NCBI GenBank assembly: GCA_021298355.1
Contig: JAJTEH010000002.1
Coordinates: 248,001-312,000, forward strand
DNA length: 64,000 nt
Source: Flammeovirgaceae bacterium
GTDB lineage: Bacteria; Bacteroidota; Bacteroidia; Cytophagales; Cyclobacteriaceae
Direction of reading: 5' to 3'
Under the pieces are notes generated by a model that worked only from the letters and a program-made list of their open reading frames with translations, searched no databases and was not told the origin of the DNA. The position numbers were made by a program, and so were the translations under genes. This document shows, in pieces, positions 17,108 to 26,222 of this stretch. The stretch's first letter is position 1. Each line of letters opens with the position of its first letter.

Positions 17108-18493
17108 ATGGCAAAGCAAACTAAAAAATCAAACAAACTAATCTACATACTATTTGGTGTGGTAATATTCCTGATAGCCTTTGTGTTCATTGGAAAATCA
17201 GCCGGATGGATTGGCAAACCAAAAGAATTAGAAGTAGATATTGCTAAAGTAAAACGAGTTAGCATAATCGAAAAAGTTTCGGCTTCAGGTACTGTGCAAC
17301 CCGTAACCGAAGTAAAAATTGCTCCGGAAGTTTCCGGAGAGATCAGAGAGTTAGTGGTAGAAGAAGGCGACTCTGTTCGCAAAGGAGAGTTACTCGTTAA
17401 AATCCGACCTGATACCTGGCAATCTCAATTCGATAGAGCTCAGGCATCGCTTAATCAACAAATAGCTAACGTAAAATCTTCCGAAGCAAATTTAGCCCGT
17501 GTAGAAGCAACCTTTTTGCGCAACGAGCAAGAGTATAAGCGCCAGGAAAAACTCTGGAACGAAAAAGTAATTTCAGAAGCAGAATGGCAACTGGCTCAAC
17601 AAAATTTCAGAGTGGCTGAAAACGATCTAAAATCTGCCAAGCAATCTTTAGAAGCAGCTCGCTACATAGTAAAAAGTGGAGAAGCCACCGTGCGCGAAGC
17701 AGCAGAAAATGTAAGATTAACCAGCGTAGCCGCGCCTATGGATGGTATAATTTCTAAGTTAAATGTAAAGAAAGGCGAAAGAGTTGTTGGAGCTGCCACC
17801 ATGACGGGCACAGAACTACTTCGCATTGCAGATCTTAATTTAATGGAGGTAAGAGTTAATGTAAACGAAAACGATATCGTGCGTGTTCACCTGGGCGATA
17901 CGGCCATTATAGATGTTGATGCCTACACATCTCAAAACAAAGAATTTAAAGGAGTAGTAACACTCATATCAAACACAGCTAAAGATAAATTATCGGCAGA
18001 TGCCATTACTGAATTTGAAGTAAGAATTTCAATTCTTCGTTCGTCTTACGAAGATCTGATACGCGAAGGCAACAAATATCCTTTTCGCCCGGGTATGACT
18101 GCCAGTGTGGATATCATTACAAAAAGAAAACAAAATGTATTATCCGTACCACTATCGGCTGTAACAACACGTAATCCTGAGAAAGATAAAACCAGTGAAA
18201 ACAACGCCAATGGTGATAACAACCAACGGCAGGTACAAAATGACGACAAACAAAAAGCTGAAAAAGAATCGAAAGATAAAATTGTTGTTTTCGTAAATAA
18301 AAACGGTGAAGCCCGAATGGTAGAAGTGAAAACCGGTATTAGCGATTACGATAACATTGAAATACTCGAAGGATTAAACGATAGCACAGAAGTAATCACG
18401 GGACCCTTCCTGGCTGTTTCGAAACGATTGAAAGACGGTGAAAAAATCCGATCCACAACCACCAAGGAAGAAAAGAAAAAAGAAGAAAAGTAA
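17108..18493 (+). CDS. Efflux periplasmic adaptor (HlyD/MacA type)
   Basis: 461 residues. One N-terminal membrane helix (ILFGVVIFLIAFVFIG) is followed by a lipoyl-like half (VSASGTVQPVTEVKIAPEVS, GEIRELVVEEGD), an alpha-hairpin (about 100-195), the second lipoyl half (VAAPMDGIISKLNVKKGERV) and a beta-barrel domain (VNENDIVRVHLGDTAIIDVD). A charged low-complexity insert near 360-395 and a KKEEKKKEEK tail are species-specific. It links the TolC-like channel to an inner-membrane transporter, by family most often MacB-type ABC; that partner is missing here. Transcription ends at the hairpin 18510-18541. Confidence 0.88.
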   Translation: MAKQTKKSNKLIYILFGVVIFLIAFVFIGKSAGWIGKPKELEVDIAKVKRVSIIEKVSASGTVQPVTEVKIAPEVSGEIRELVVEEGDSVRKGELLVKIRPDTWQSQFDRAQASLNQQIANVKSSEANLARVEATFLRNEQEYKRQEKLWNEKVISEAEWQLAQQNFRVAENDLKSAKQSLEAARYIVKSGEATVREAAENVRLTSVAAPMDGIISKLNVKKGERVVGAATMTGTELLRIADLNLMEVRVNVNENDIVRVHLGDTAIIDVDAYTSQNKEFKGVVTLISNTAKDKLSADAITEFEVRISILRSSYEDLIREGNKYPFRPGMTASVDIITKRKQNVLSVPLSAVTTRNPEKDKTSENNANGDNNQRQVQNDDKQKAEKESKDKIVVFVNKNGEARMVEVKTGISDYDNIEILEGLNDSTEVITGPFLAVSKRLKDGEKIRSTTTKEEKKKEEK

Positions 18494-18509
18494 CTTCAGG
18501 TTAAAATTG

Positions 18510-18541
18510 AAAAACCCCTCCCCAACAGGAGGGGTTTTTTG
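18510..18541 (+). terminator. Rho-independent terminator after efflux operon
   Basis: AAAACCCCTCC and GGAGGGGTTTT form an 11-bp perfect stem around a short CCAACA-type loop, followed by a T run. It lies 17 bp after the adaptor stop. Confidence 0.9.
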
Positions 18542-18542
18542 T

Positions 18543-18550
18543 TACCTTTG
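18543..18550 (+). promoter_or_regulatory. Possible -7 element for ppa
   Basis: TACCTTTG fits the Bacteroidota -7 consensus TAnnTTTG, 12 bp before the ATG at 18563. No good -33 TTTG is seen because the terminator occupies that place, so this is a weak call. Confidence 0.35.
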
Positions 18551-18562
18551 CCTAAAATTTTT

Positions 18563-19102
18563 ATGGTACAGCACCCTTGGCACGAAGTTAAAGTTGGTAA
18601 CAACCCCCCTGAATTAGTAAACGCAATTATTGAAATTCCGCGTGGATCTAAAGCAAAATACGAGATAGATAAAGAGAGTGGTCTGATAAAGTTAGACAGA
18701 GTACTTTTTGCCTCTATGTATTATCCGCTTAATTATGGCTTTATTCCACAAACATTAGGAGAAGACCACGACCCCTTGGATATTGTTGTACTAACACAAG
18801 TTGAAGTAGTACCACGCTGTTTAATTCCTTGCCGTGTAATAGGTGTTATGCAAATGATAGACAGAGGCGAAGCCGATGACAAAATAATTGCAGTAGCAGA
18901 AGAAGACCCAAGTGTAAGTTTTATTAATGATGTGAAAGAAGTGCCTGATTATTTAATGATGGAGTTAAAACACTTTTTCGAGAATTATAAAACCTTAGAA
19001 AATAAAAAAGTAGTTGTCGATGAAATTCTACCTAAGGAAAAAGCACAAGAAATTATTTTGCAGAGTATAACCCGATACAAAGAGAATTTCCCAAAGAAAT
19101 AA
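18563..19102 (+). CDS. ppa: Inorganic pyrophosphatase
   Basis: 179 residues from ATG 18563; a TTG at 18539 lies in the terminator and is rejected. Hydrolyses pyrophosphate to phosphate in the cytoplasm. Family I signatures are present: EIPRGSKAKYEIDKESG, the metal-binding DHDPLDIVVLT, VIGVMQMIDRGEADDKIIAV and the C-terminal YLMMELKHFFENYKTLE. Length is normal. It is followed after 9 bp by the glycan cluster. Confidence 0.95.
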   Translation: MVQHPWHEVKVGNNPPELVNAIIEIPRGSKAKYEIDKESGLIKLDRVLFASMYYPLNYGFIPQTLGEDHDPLDIVVLTQVEVVPRCLIPCRVIGVMQMIDRGEADDKIIAVAEEDPSVSFINDVKEVPDYLMMELKHFFENYKTLENKKVVVDEILPKEKAQEIILQSITRYKENFPKK

Positions 19103-19111
19103 CACCAGTAA

Positions 19112-20365
19112 ATGCAAAACAGGTTTACCAACGCAATGGTAATAAGTTGGCAAGTGGGTTTGCTAGCAGCATTTCCACTTCAATTTTTTTCATTAAAACT
19201 ATATTTCTACACGCTAATTTTTGCATCAGCTTGTTTTCTGGCTACTGAATACCGGAAAGAGATTTTCACAAAACAAAAATTCTATTTTGTATCTCCCTTT
19301 ATTATTTTTTTGTTGGTAAATGCAATTGGTATATTCTATTCCGAAAACAAAACGCAAGCTGTTAAAGAAGTAGAAACTTACTCGGCCATGCTTGTACTTC
19401 CGCTGCTGTGGTTCAGTTTACCTTCGCAAAAAGTTTCGCTCCTTAAACCAATTGGGTTAACGGTAATTTTAACTACACTTGCCCATTGTATTATTGCACA
19501 CCTACTGTGTGTTAAAGATATTTTATCACAAGGCCGAAGTTTAAAACTTCTATTTACTTCAGAAGATTATCATTATGTTAATTTATCGTACAAGTCTGGT
19601 ATACATCCTACCTATTTGGGCGTTTTAGTAATTGCCTCGCTTTTATTAATATGGTACATAAGTAAAAACCAAAAACCAGTCATCAAAATTTGTACAGGCA
19701 TTTTGGCTTTATATCTACTTACATTTTTAATTTTATTGCTTTCCCGAGGGCCATTACTCGGTTTATTAACTATACTTTTTTTTGGTGCCGTATGGCGATT
19801 AAGAACTGCACGAAAACGATACAAGATTTTAGGCTATACATCTATAGGCGTTATTATCGCTTGTGTTTTTTTATTTCCACCTTTACAAAATCGTTTTATT
19901 GATCCGGTTCTACGCATGATACAAGCTAAATCATATCACTTCGATGATGATTCCCTTAGTTATCATATCAGATCGTGGATTTGCGCTATTACCTCGAACC
20001 AGGAAACCAAAACAATACTGTTTGGCCATGGCACTGGCGATGAACGCGAAACACTGAATATTTGCTACACCCAAAAGCAATACCACGCCATGATTAACAG
20101 TGGTTTAGACGCACACAACGAATACCTTTCTCAATATGTTAAAATAGGATTATTTGGTTTGCTGTCTTTTCTTTCTATTCTGTTTGTTTATTTCTATGAA
20201 GGCTTTACGCAGAATAAAGTAGTACTTACATCGTACGTGATATTAATTGCTGTTGTCTGCCTGTTCGAATCAATTTTACATGTGAGTAAAGGTGTTTTTT
20301 TTATATCGTACCTCTTTCCGTATTTTTATCTTTTAGAGAAAGAGAATACAAGAACTACCACATGA
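19112..20365 (+). CDS. O-antigen ligase / Wzy-like membrane protein
   Basis: 417 residues with about ten membrane helices. The Wzy_C-type features are SRGPLLGLLTILFF in the middle and a large periplasmic loop ending in DAHNEYLSQYVKIGLFGL. Such proteins ligate or polymerise lipid-linked glycan at the periplasmic face. It leads the glycosyltransferase cluster: the next gene starts 4 bp inside it (ATGA). Ligase and polymerase cannot be told apart from sequence alone. Confidence 0.85.
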   Translation: MQNRFTNAMVISWQVGLLAAFPLQFFSLKLYFYTLIFASACFLATEYRKEIFTKQKFYFVSPFIIFLLVNAIGIFYSENKTQAVKEVETYSAMLVLPLLWFSLPSQKVSLLKPIGLTVILTTLAHCIIAHLLCVKDILSQGRSLKLLFTSEDYHYVNLSYKSGIHPTYLGVLVIASLLLIWYISKNQKPVIKICTGILALYLLTFLILLLSRGPLLGLLTILFFGAVWRLRTARKRYKILGYTSIGVIIACVFLFPPLQNRFIDPVLRMIQAKSYHFDDDSLSYHIRSWICAITSNQETKTILFGHGTGDERETLNICYTQKQYHAMINSGLDAHNEYLSQYVKIGLFGLLSFLSILFVYFYEGFTQNKVVLTSYVILIAVVCLFESILHVSKGVFFISYLFPYFYLLEKENTRTTT

Positions 20366-21492
20366 AAGTAGGTTTCGATGCCAAGCGCCTGTTCAATAAT
20401 TTTACCGGACTGGGTAATTATTCCAGATTTATCGGTAATGCGCTGGCAGAGAATTTCCCTCAAGATCAATTCTATCTCTTTACACCAAAAACTAAGAATC
20501 ATCCTGATGTGCAGGCTGTTTTACAAAACAAAAATGTAAAAGTTATTCAGCCACCACATTGGGTACGAAAGGTAAGGTTAGGAAGTATGTGGCGTTCATG
20601 GGGCGAAACATTTGACCAACACTTTAACGATTTAGATGTATTCCATGGCTTAAGCATGGAACTTCCAGCAGGGATAAAAAAAGGAATAAAAAAAATTGTA
20701 ACCATTCATGATTTAATTTTTATTCGATTTCCTGAATTGTACAGTTCAATAGATGCAAAAATTTATACCTACAAAATGAAAATGGCTTGTAAACAAGCCG
20801 ATGTAATTGTGGCTATAAGCGAACAAACCAAAAGAGATTTAATAGAATTTCTGCACATTCCCGAAACTAAAATCGAAGTCGTTTATCAAGGTGTGCATGC
20901 GCAGTTTTATCAAAAAAAGAGTAAGGAAGAGATCAAAGCCATACAATTAAAATATAAGTTACCCGAAAAATATTTTCTGCAAGTTGGAACTATCGAAAAA
21001 AGAAAGAATGCTTTGTTAAGCATCGAAGCTTTGGCAAATCTTAATCCATCACATAGAATCCCGTTGGTATTGGTTGGAAAACCTACTGCATATAAAGAAA
21101 CGTTACTTTCGAAAATGAAAGAATGGGGTATATCAGATAACGATGTTATTTTTTTACAAAATGTTTCCTTTCAGGATTTACCGGCCCTATACCAAGGTGC
21201 AACTATCTTTTTGTATCCTTCCTTTTTCGAAGGATTTGGTATACCCATTGTAGAAGCTGCGGTTTCTCAACTACCGATCATAGCTGCAACAGGCTCGTGT
21301 TTAGAAGAAGCCGGAGGAAGTGCAAGTAAATATGTACATCCTAACGATGCAGGAAGTTTAGTGCAACACATAGAAGTTTTATTGAACGATGAATCATTAC
21401 GAACACTTCAAGCTAAACAAACTTTGGATTATGTGCAGCAATTTTCTGCTAAACCCATCGCTAATCAAGTAATGAAAATTTATTTAGCATGA
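20362..21492 (+). CDS. Glycosyltransferase, GT4 family
   Basis: 376 residues with the GT-B layout. N-terminal acceptor domain starts MKVGFDAKRLFNNFTGLGNY; IVTIHDLIFIRFPELY and DVIVAISEQTKRDLIEFL follow. The donor domain has LQVGTIEKRKNALLSIEAL near 210 and the nucleotide-sugar motif FFEGFGIPIVEA near 290. Retaining transfer onto a growing surface glycan is known for the family; the sugar is not predictable. It overlaps both neighbours by 4 bp, so the cluster is translationally coupled. Confidence 0.9.
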   Translation: MKVGFDAKRLFNNFTGLGNYSRFIGNALAENFPQDQFYLFTPKTKNHPDVQAVLQNKNVKVIQPPHWVRKVRLGSMWRSWGETFDQHFNDLDVFHGLSMELPAGIKKGIKKIVTIHDLIFIRFPELYSSIDAKIYTYKMKMACKQADVIVAISEQTKRDLIEFLHIPETKIEVVYQGVHAQFYQKKSKEEIKAIQLKYKLPEKYFLQVGTIEKRKNALLSIEALANLNPSHRIPLVLVGKPTAYKETLLSKMKEWGISDNDVIFLQNVSFQDLPALYQGATIFLYPSFFEGFGIPIVEAAVSQLPIIAATGSCLEEAGGSASKYVHPNDAGSLVQHIEVLLNDESLRTLQAKQTLDYVQQFSAKPIANQVMKIYLA

Positions 21493-23027
21493 GTAATTCG
21501 GTAAACATAAGTGTTGTGATCATCACATACAATGAATCATCTAAAATAGAAAGGTGTATTCAATCTGTAAAAGAAATAGCCGATGAAGTGCTTGTATTGG
21601 ATTCTTTCTCAACAGATAATACGGTAGAATTAGCTAAACAATGCGGTGCCAAAGTATTTCAGCATAAGTTTATTGGCTTTACAGAGCAAAAGAATAAGGC
21701 GATGGAGCTGGCCAGCCATAAGTATATTCTCTCTCTCGATGCCGATGAATACGTATCAGAAGAATTAAAAAAGTCTATCCAACAAATTAAACTAAACTGG
21801 AGAGCCGATGCCTACACCTTTAATCGGTTAAATAGTTTTGCAGGCAAATGGATTAAGTCCTGTGGTTGGTATCCCGATGCAAAAATCCGGTTATGGAACA
21901 GAGAAAAAGGAAGATGGCAAGGCGGAACCTTACACGAAGTAGTTGTTATGCAAAGCCATACAAGTTGTTTGCATCTTACTGGCGATTTATTGCACGAAGC
22001 CTTTAAAGGCTCAGAAGATCTGATTAAAAAAATGCAATTGTATTCAACCTTATATGCAAACGACCATGCCTTTAAAAAGCGGGTAGCCACACTAGATATT
22101 GCAGGTAAGTATGCAGCAGCTTGGTTTAAAAATTATATTTTAAAAGGTGGTATAAAAGATGGTTACGAAGGTTTTATAATTTCGGCATCTAACGCTAACG
22201 GTGTGCTATATAAATATGCAAAACTTATAGAAATAATGAATAACCTGCGCGTTTCGTTAATCATAACTACTTACAACAGAAAAGATGCACTTGAGTTGGT
22301 TCTGCTAAGTATAAAAGAACAAGCAGTGCTTCCAATAGAAGTTATAGTTGCCGATGATGGTTCCCGGGAAGATACAAAAATCTTACTTGAGCATATGGCT
22401 AAAAATTTTCCTGTACCACTCGTTCATTCCTGGCAAGAAGATAACGGATTTAGAGCTGCACGTTCGCGCAATGTAGCCATGAAAAAGGCAATAGGCGAGT
22501 ATATAGTAATGATTGATGGCGATATAGTTTTAAATCGATTTTTTATTCAAGATCACATTCGAAATGCTGCAAAAGGATTTTACTTACAAGGTTCGAGAGT
22601 ATTATTGCTAGATAAAAAAACGAAACAGGCTATTCATCAAAAATTGATTCAATTCAGTTTTTTTAGTACGGGTTTAAAAAACAGACTCAACACTATACGA
22701 AGTAAATTTTTAAGCCAATTATTTTCTAAAGAGAATAACAATATTTACAGAGTTCGGTCGATGAATATTTCATTTTGGAAAACTGATTATGAAAAAATAA
22801 ATGGTTTTAACAACGAATTTGTAGGATGGGGCAGAGAAGATTCTGAATTTGCGGCCCGCATGTGGCATGCAGGTATAAAACGAAAACACATTAAGTTTGC
22901 AGCATTCGGATATCATTTGTACCACAACGAGCAACCGCGAACAGCGCTGCCGCAAAATCAAGCATTATTAGACAAAACAATTAAGGAAAAATTAATTACT
23001 TGCGATAACGGATTAAACCAGGTTTAG
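21489..23027 (+). CDS. Two fused GT2 glycosyltransferase domains
   Basis: 512 residues made of two complete GT-A transferases. Domain 1 (about 1-245) has VVIITYNESSKIERCIQSVK and the DxD site LSLDADEYVSEEL and resembles the WaaE/KdtX core-glucosyltransferase group. Domain 2 begins at an internal Met250 (codon 22236) with VSLIITTYNRKDALELVL, has the DxD site MIDGDIVLN, and the galactosyltransferase-type closing motif GWGREDSEFAARMW. In related clusters these are normally separate genes, so this is a fusion in one frame with almost no linker. It could act as a bifunctional enzyme adding two successive sugars. Confidence 0.88.
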   Translation: MSNSVNISVVIITYNESSKIERCIQSVKEIADEVLVLDSFSTDNTVELAKQCGAKVFQHKFIGFTEQKNKAMELASHKYILSLDADEYVSEELKKSIQQIKLNWRADAYTFNRLNSFAGKWIKSCGWYPDAKIRLWNREKGRWQGGTLHEVVVMQSHTSCLHLTGDLLHEAFKGSEDLIKKMQLYSTLYANDHAFKKRVATLDIAGKYAAAWFKNYILKGGIKDGYEGFIISASNANGVLYKYAKLIEIMNNLRVSLIITTYNRKDALELVLLSIKEQAVLPIEVIVADDGSREDTKILLEHMAKNFPVPLVHSWQEDNGFRAARSRNVAMKKAIGEYIVMIDGDIVLNRFFIQDHIRNAAKGFYLQGSRVLLLDKKTKQAIHQKLIQFSFFSTGLKNRLNTIRSKFLSQLFSKENNNIYRVRSMNISFWKTDYEKINGFNNEFVGWGREDSEFAARMWHAGIKRKHIKFAAFGYHLYHNEQPRTALPQNQALLDKTIKEKLITCDNGLNQV

Positions 23028-23029
23028 AT

Positions 23030-23860
23030 ATGGGATTAATACAATACATCAAAAAGAAAATTGAAAAATCGAAAGCTAAAAGAGTTTTTAAAAAATACGG
23101 ATATGCCGTAAAAGAGTTTGATGTTGCAGGTTTTGGTATCGTAAAGTTTGCACAGTGGCAAAATCCTTTAGAACAAGAAAAACAAGTAACAGCAAGCCAA
23201 GTTAATTTTTTCAAAAAATTTATTAAGCCAGGAGATTTCGCGATAGACATTGGAGCACACACAGGCGATACTACTATTCCAATGGGGCTAGCAGCAGGAA
23301 GTAACGGTCTGGTATTTGCATTAGATCCTAACCCATACATTTTTGAAATTTTGACTGCTAATATTAATCTAAATAAAAATCAAGTCAATATTCATGCGTT
23401 GAATGCCGCTGCTACCAAAGAAGATGGTACTTTTTTTTATGCATCATCTGAAGCAAGCTTCAATAATGGTGGTATTTCAACAGAACAAAAAAATGAACAT
23501 GGAAAATTTGTGATGCAACAAAAGGTAAAAGGAATAAATTTGTTGCAATACATTAATAACCATGTTGAGTTTAAAGAGAAAAAATTATCATTCATAAAGA
23601 TTGATACTGAAGGCCATGATGTAATCGTTATTCAATCAATCTTTGATTTGCTTAAATCAAAACGGCCAGTTCTTGTATTCGAATGTTTCGAAAAATTAAG
23701 TGAGCAAGATAGATTTGATGTTTTTAAAGCCCTTACAACCATACAATACCGCTTGCATTATTTCTCAGGTTTTGAAGAAAACGCAACCATTATCGAATTA
23801 AACACAAAAGAAGATATGTTGAAATGGAAACATTTCGATGTATTAGCTAAACCTTTGTAA
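23030..23860 (+). CDS. FkbM-family methyltransferase
   Basis: 276 residues. The SAM-binding motif I is FAIDIGAHTGDTTIPMGLA near 73-91, followed by VFALDPNPYIFEIL and the FkbM core FIKIDTEGHDVIVIQ. These enzymes O-methylate sugars or polyketides; in a glycan cluster, capping or decoration of a sugar is the likely role. It starts 2 bp after the double transferase and ends 1 bp before the next gene. Confidence 0.85.
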   Translation: MGLIQYIKKKIEKSKAKRVFKKYGYAVKEFDVAGFGIVKFAQWQNPLEQEKQVTASQVNFFKKFIKPGDFAIDIGAHTGDTTIPMGLAAGSNGLVFALDPNPYIFEILTANINLNKNQVNIHALNAAATKEDGTFFYASSEASFNNGGISTEQKNEHGKFVMQQKVKGINLLQYINNHVEFKEKKLSFIKIDTEGHDVIVIQSIFDLLKSKRPVLVFECFEKLSEQDRFDVFKALTTIQYRLHYFSGFEENATIIELNTKEDMLKWKHFDVLAKPL

Positions 23861-23861
23861 C

Positions 23862-24734
23862 ATGAAAGTAAGTGGTTTCACCTTTGTACGAAATGCTATC
23901 AAATACGATTACCCTGTTGTAGAAGCCATACTTTCTATTTTGCCTATATGCGATGAAGTTGTAGTAGCAGTTGGTAACTCAGATGACGATACGCTAAGTT
24001 TGATGAAAAGTATTGTATCGGATAAAATAAAAATTATTGAAACCATTTGGGACGATTCTTTACGCGAAGGAGGCCGAGTTTTGGCAGAGGAAACAGATAA
24101 AGCATTTGCAGCTATAGCCAAAGATGCAGATTGGGCGTTTTACATTCAGGGTGATGAAATTATTCATGAAAAATACCATCCGGCTATTCGCAAAGCCATG
24201 CAAGAAAATTTGTTGAATAAAAAAATAGATGGATTACTCTTTAACTACGAACATTTTTATGGATCGTACGATTATGTAGGTGAATCTTACAGGTGGTATC
24301 GGAGGGAAATTAGAATTATTAGAAATAATCCTGACATTTTTTCTTATAGAGATGCACAAGGTTTTAGAAAAAAACCAAACGATAAATTAACGGTTAAATT
24401 AATTGATGCATATGTGTATCATTACGGTTGGGTAAAAGAACCCAAGGCCATGCAAGGCAAGCAAGAATCGTTTAATAAATATTGGCACGATGATCAGTGG
24501 ATGGAGAAAAATGTAGCCAAAAGAAATGAGTTTGATTATTCGGGCATTGATGCTTTACGAAAATTTACAGGAACGCATCCTGCCGTTATGCAAGCCAGAA
24601 TCGATCGCATCAACTGGAAATTCGACTTCGATTTATCGCAGAATAAGTTTAAGGTAAAAGATAAAGTGAAACGCTTAATCGAGAAACTTACAGGCTGGAG
24701 ACCGGGCGAATACAAAAACTATAAATTACGCTAG
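23862..24734 (+). CDS. GT2-like glycosyltransferase
   Basis: 290 residues. MKVSGFTFVRNAIKYDYPVV and DEVVVAVGNSDDDTL are the start of a GT2-like GT-A fold; the metal-binding site is probably FYIQGDEIIHEKY. The rest (LLFNYEHFYGSYDYVG, YVYHYGWVKEPKAM) is common to a group of Bacteroidota and cyanobacterial transferases of unknown acceptor. Last gene of the rightward glycan cluster; its end overlaps the convergent CPBP gene by 4 bp. Confidence 0.82.
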   Translation: MKVSGFTFVRNAIKYDYPVVEAILSILPICDEVVVAVGNSDDDTLSLMKSIVSDKIKIIETIWDDSLREGGRVLAEETDKAFAAIAKDADWAFYIQGDEIIHEKYHPAIRKAMQENLLNKKIDGLLFNYEHFYGSYDYVGESYRWYRREIRIIRNNPDIFSYRDAQGFRKKPNDKLTVKLIDAYVYHYGWVKEPKAMQGKQESFNKYWHDDQWMEKNVAKRNEFDYSGIDALRKFTGTHPAVMQARIDRINWKFDFDLSQNKFKVKDKVKRLIEKLTGWRPGEYKNYKLR

Positions 24735-25663
24735 AAAACATATTTCTGAAAAAAACCAGCCACCTCCATTAACCACGCAATACCCACATGTAATAAAACC
24801 CCACCCCAAATATTTTTGGTTTGGTAAGAGATAACACCAAGTATATAACCACCAAAAATAGAGCTGATGGCTTCGCCCAGAGGTTTTCCAAAATGTAACT
24901 GGCAATAAATTACAGCCATGGGTAAAATGGCATCTCTTCCTAAAATTTTCACAAAACCAATTACAAAAAACCCACGAAAGAGAAATTCTACCGTAACAAA
25001 ATCGAATGCGTAAGCAATTTCATATACTACTACTGTTATCCAGAACGGAATATTCAGATATTCATGTGCCGATCCACTTTTAAACATGGGATATTGTTTT
25101 TGAAAAGAGGGTAGGAAAGAAGCACTTATAACCAGCGGAACCATAATGGCTAACAAAAGCCAATACATTTTTAAGTCTATGTTGTTGGCTTGGAACCCAT
25201 ACCGGTTTTTTTCTTGCTTATCTACCATGTAGTAGAGAAGAAGCAAAGGAAGCAAAACCGTAAAGAAACTTAATCCATTAACCGATACTTTATAGATCCA
25301 CAAATAAAGAGAGCCATCAAAATTTCTGGAAATGAATTGACTTAAAAAGGGAACGGCACTATCAAACGATAATACAAATATGCCAATGGAAAATTTTAAC
25401 CAGAAATATTTCTCTTTCCAGAAATCGAATTTGCGTTTGCAAAAACTAAGTAATACCAACGTAAAAAGATAGCCAATTGAGTAAAACAAAAAGTATGAAA
25501 ACACCTTTTCAAACCCTTCAGGTGGATGAAGGTAATTTTTTCTGAAACCAAATTTATAATTGCAAACCAATAAAAGAATTAACCAAAGCGCAGTTAACAC
25601 ATAATAGGCAGGTTGAAAATTTTCGGCCCATTGCTCTTTTAAATAGTTAATTATTTTTTTCAT
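24731..25663 (-). CDS. CPBP-family intramembrane protease-like protein
   Basis: 310 residues with about eight membrane helices. The conserved C-terminal half shows VEFLFRGFFVIGF, YCQLHFGKPLGEAI and LLHVGIAWLMEV, the three CPBP (Abi/Rce1-like) motifs. In motif 1 the family pattern is EExxxR; here the first Glu is Val, so the catalytic pair is incomplete. Activity is therefore doubtful, although some family members are thought to be non-proteolytic. The start overlaps the maf gene by 17 bp, which makes it part of the leftward operon. Confidence 0.8.
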   Translation of the reverse strand: MKKIINYLKEQWAENFQPAYYVLTALWLILLLVCNYKFGFRKNYLHPPEGFEKVFSYFLFYSIGYLFTLVLLSFCKRKFDFWKEKYFWLKFSIGIFVLSFDSAVPFLSQFISRNFDGSLYLWIYKVSVNGLSFFTVLLPLLLLYYMVDKQEKNRYGFQANNIDLKMYWLLLAIMVPLVISASFLPSFQKQYPMFKSGSAHEYLNIPFWITVVVYEIAYAFDFVTVEFLFRGFFVIGFVKILGRDAILPMAVIYCQLHFGKPLGEAISSIFGGYILGVISYQTKNIWGGVLLHVGIAWLMEVAGFFQKYVF

Positions 25664-26222
25664 GCAAATCTTTTATGGCGCTATACACGCGGTGAATCGG
25701 CAAACCCATTACATTAAAATAAGAACCTTCTATTTTCTCAATGGCTATCATACCGATAAAATCTTGTGCGCCATAGGCTCCGGCTTTATCAAATGGTTTG
25801 TGTTGTTGAATGTAATATTCAATTTCTTCTTTAGTTAACTTCGAGAAAGTAACAACCGTTACATCATCGAATAAAACTTTTTCTTTTTGATAAGTAATAC
25901 AAACTCCGGTTCTTACATGATGTGTTCTGCCAGACAACATTTGTAACATGTAAACTGCTTCGGTAAAGTCGGCAGGTTTATTTAAAATGGTTTTGTCTAC
26001 AATCACCACTGTATCTGCTGTTACAACAATATGAGTATCTGTAAAGGATTGTAATGCGTTTGCTTTTTTCTCTGCGAGAAACTTCGCTACATTTTCCACA
26101 GGCATATCGGCAGGAAAATCTTCATCTACATCTGGTTTCTGAATGGTAAAATCAAAACCTGCTTGTTGCATCAGGTATTGCCTTCTGGGTGAGGAAGATC
26201 CTAAAATGATGGGGATACTCAT
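25647..26222 (-). CDS. maf: Maf-like nucleoside triphosphate pyrophosphatase
   Basis: 191 residues from the ATG at 26222 (MSIPIILGSSSPRRQYLM); the longer reading to 26288 adds an unlikely basic stretch and is rejected. Hydrolyses dTTP/UTP or modified nucleotides to monophosphates. Signatures: GSSSPRR near the N-terminus, VVTADTVVIVDKTILNKP, LSGRTHHVRTGV and the closing AYGAQDFIGMIAIEKIEGSY. The start overlaps the DUF1015 stop in an ATGA, so they are coupled. Confidence 0.92.
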   Translation of the reverse strand: MSIPIILGSSSPRRQYLMQQAGFDFTIQKPDVDEDFPADMPVENVAKFLAEKKANALQSFTDTHIVVTADTVVIVDKTILNKPADFTEAVYMLQMLSGRTHHVRTGVCITYQKEKVLFDDVTVVTFSKLTKEEIEYYIQQHKPFDKAGAYGAQDFIGMIAIEKIEGSYFNVMGLPIHRVYSAIKDLHEKNN

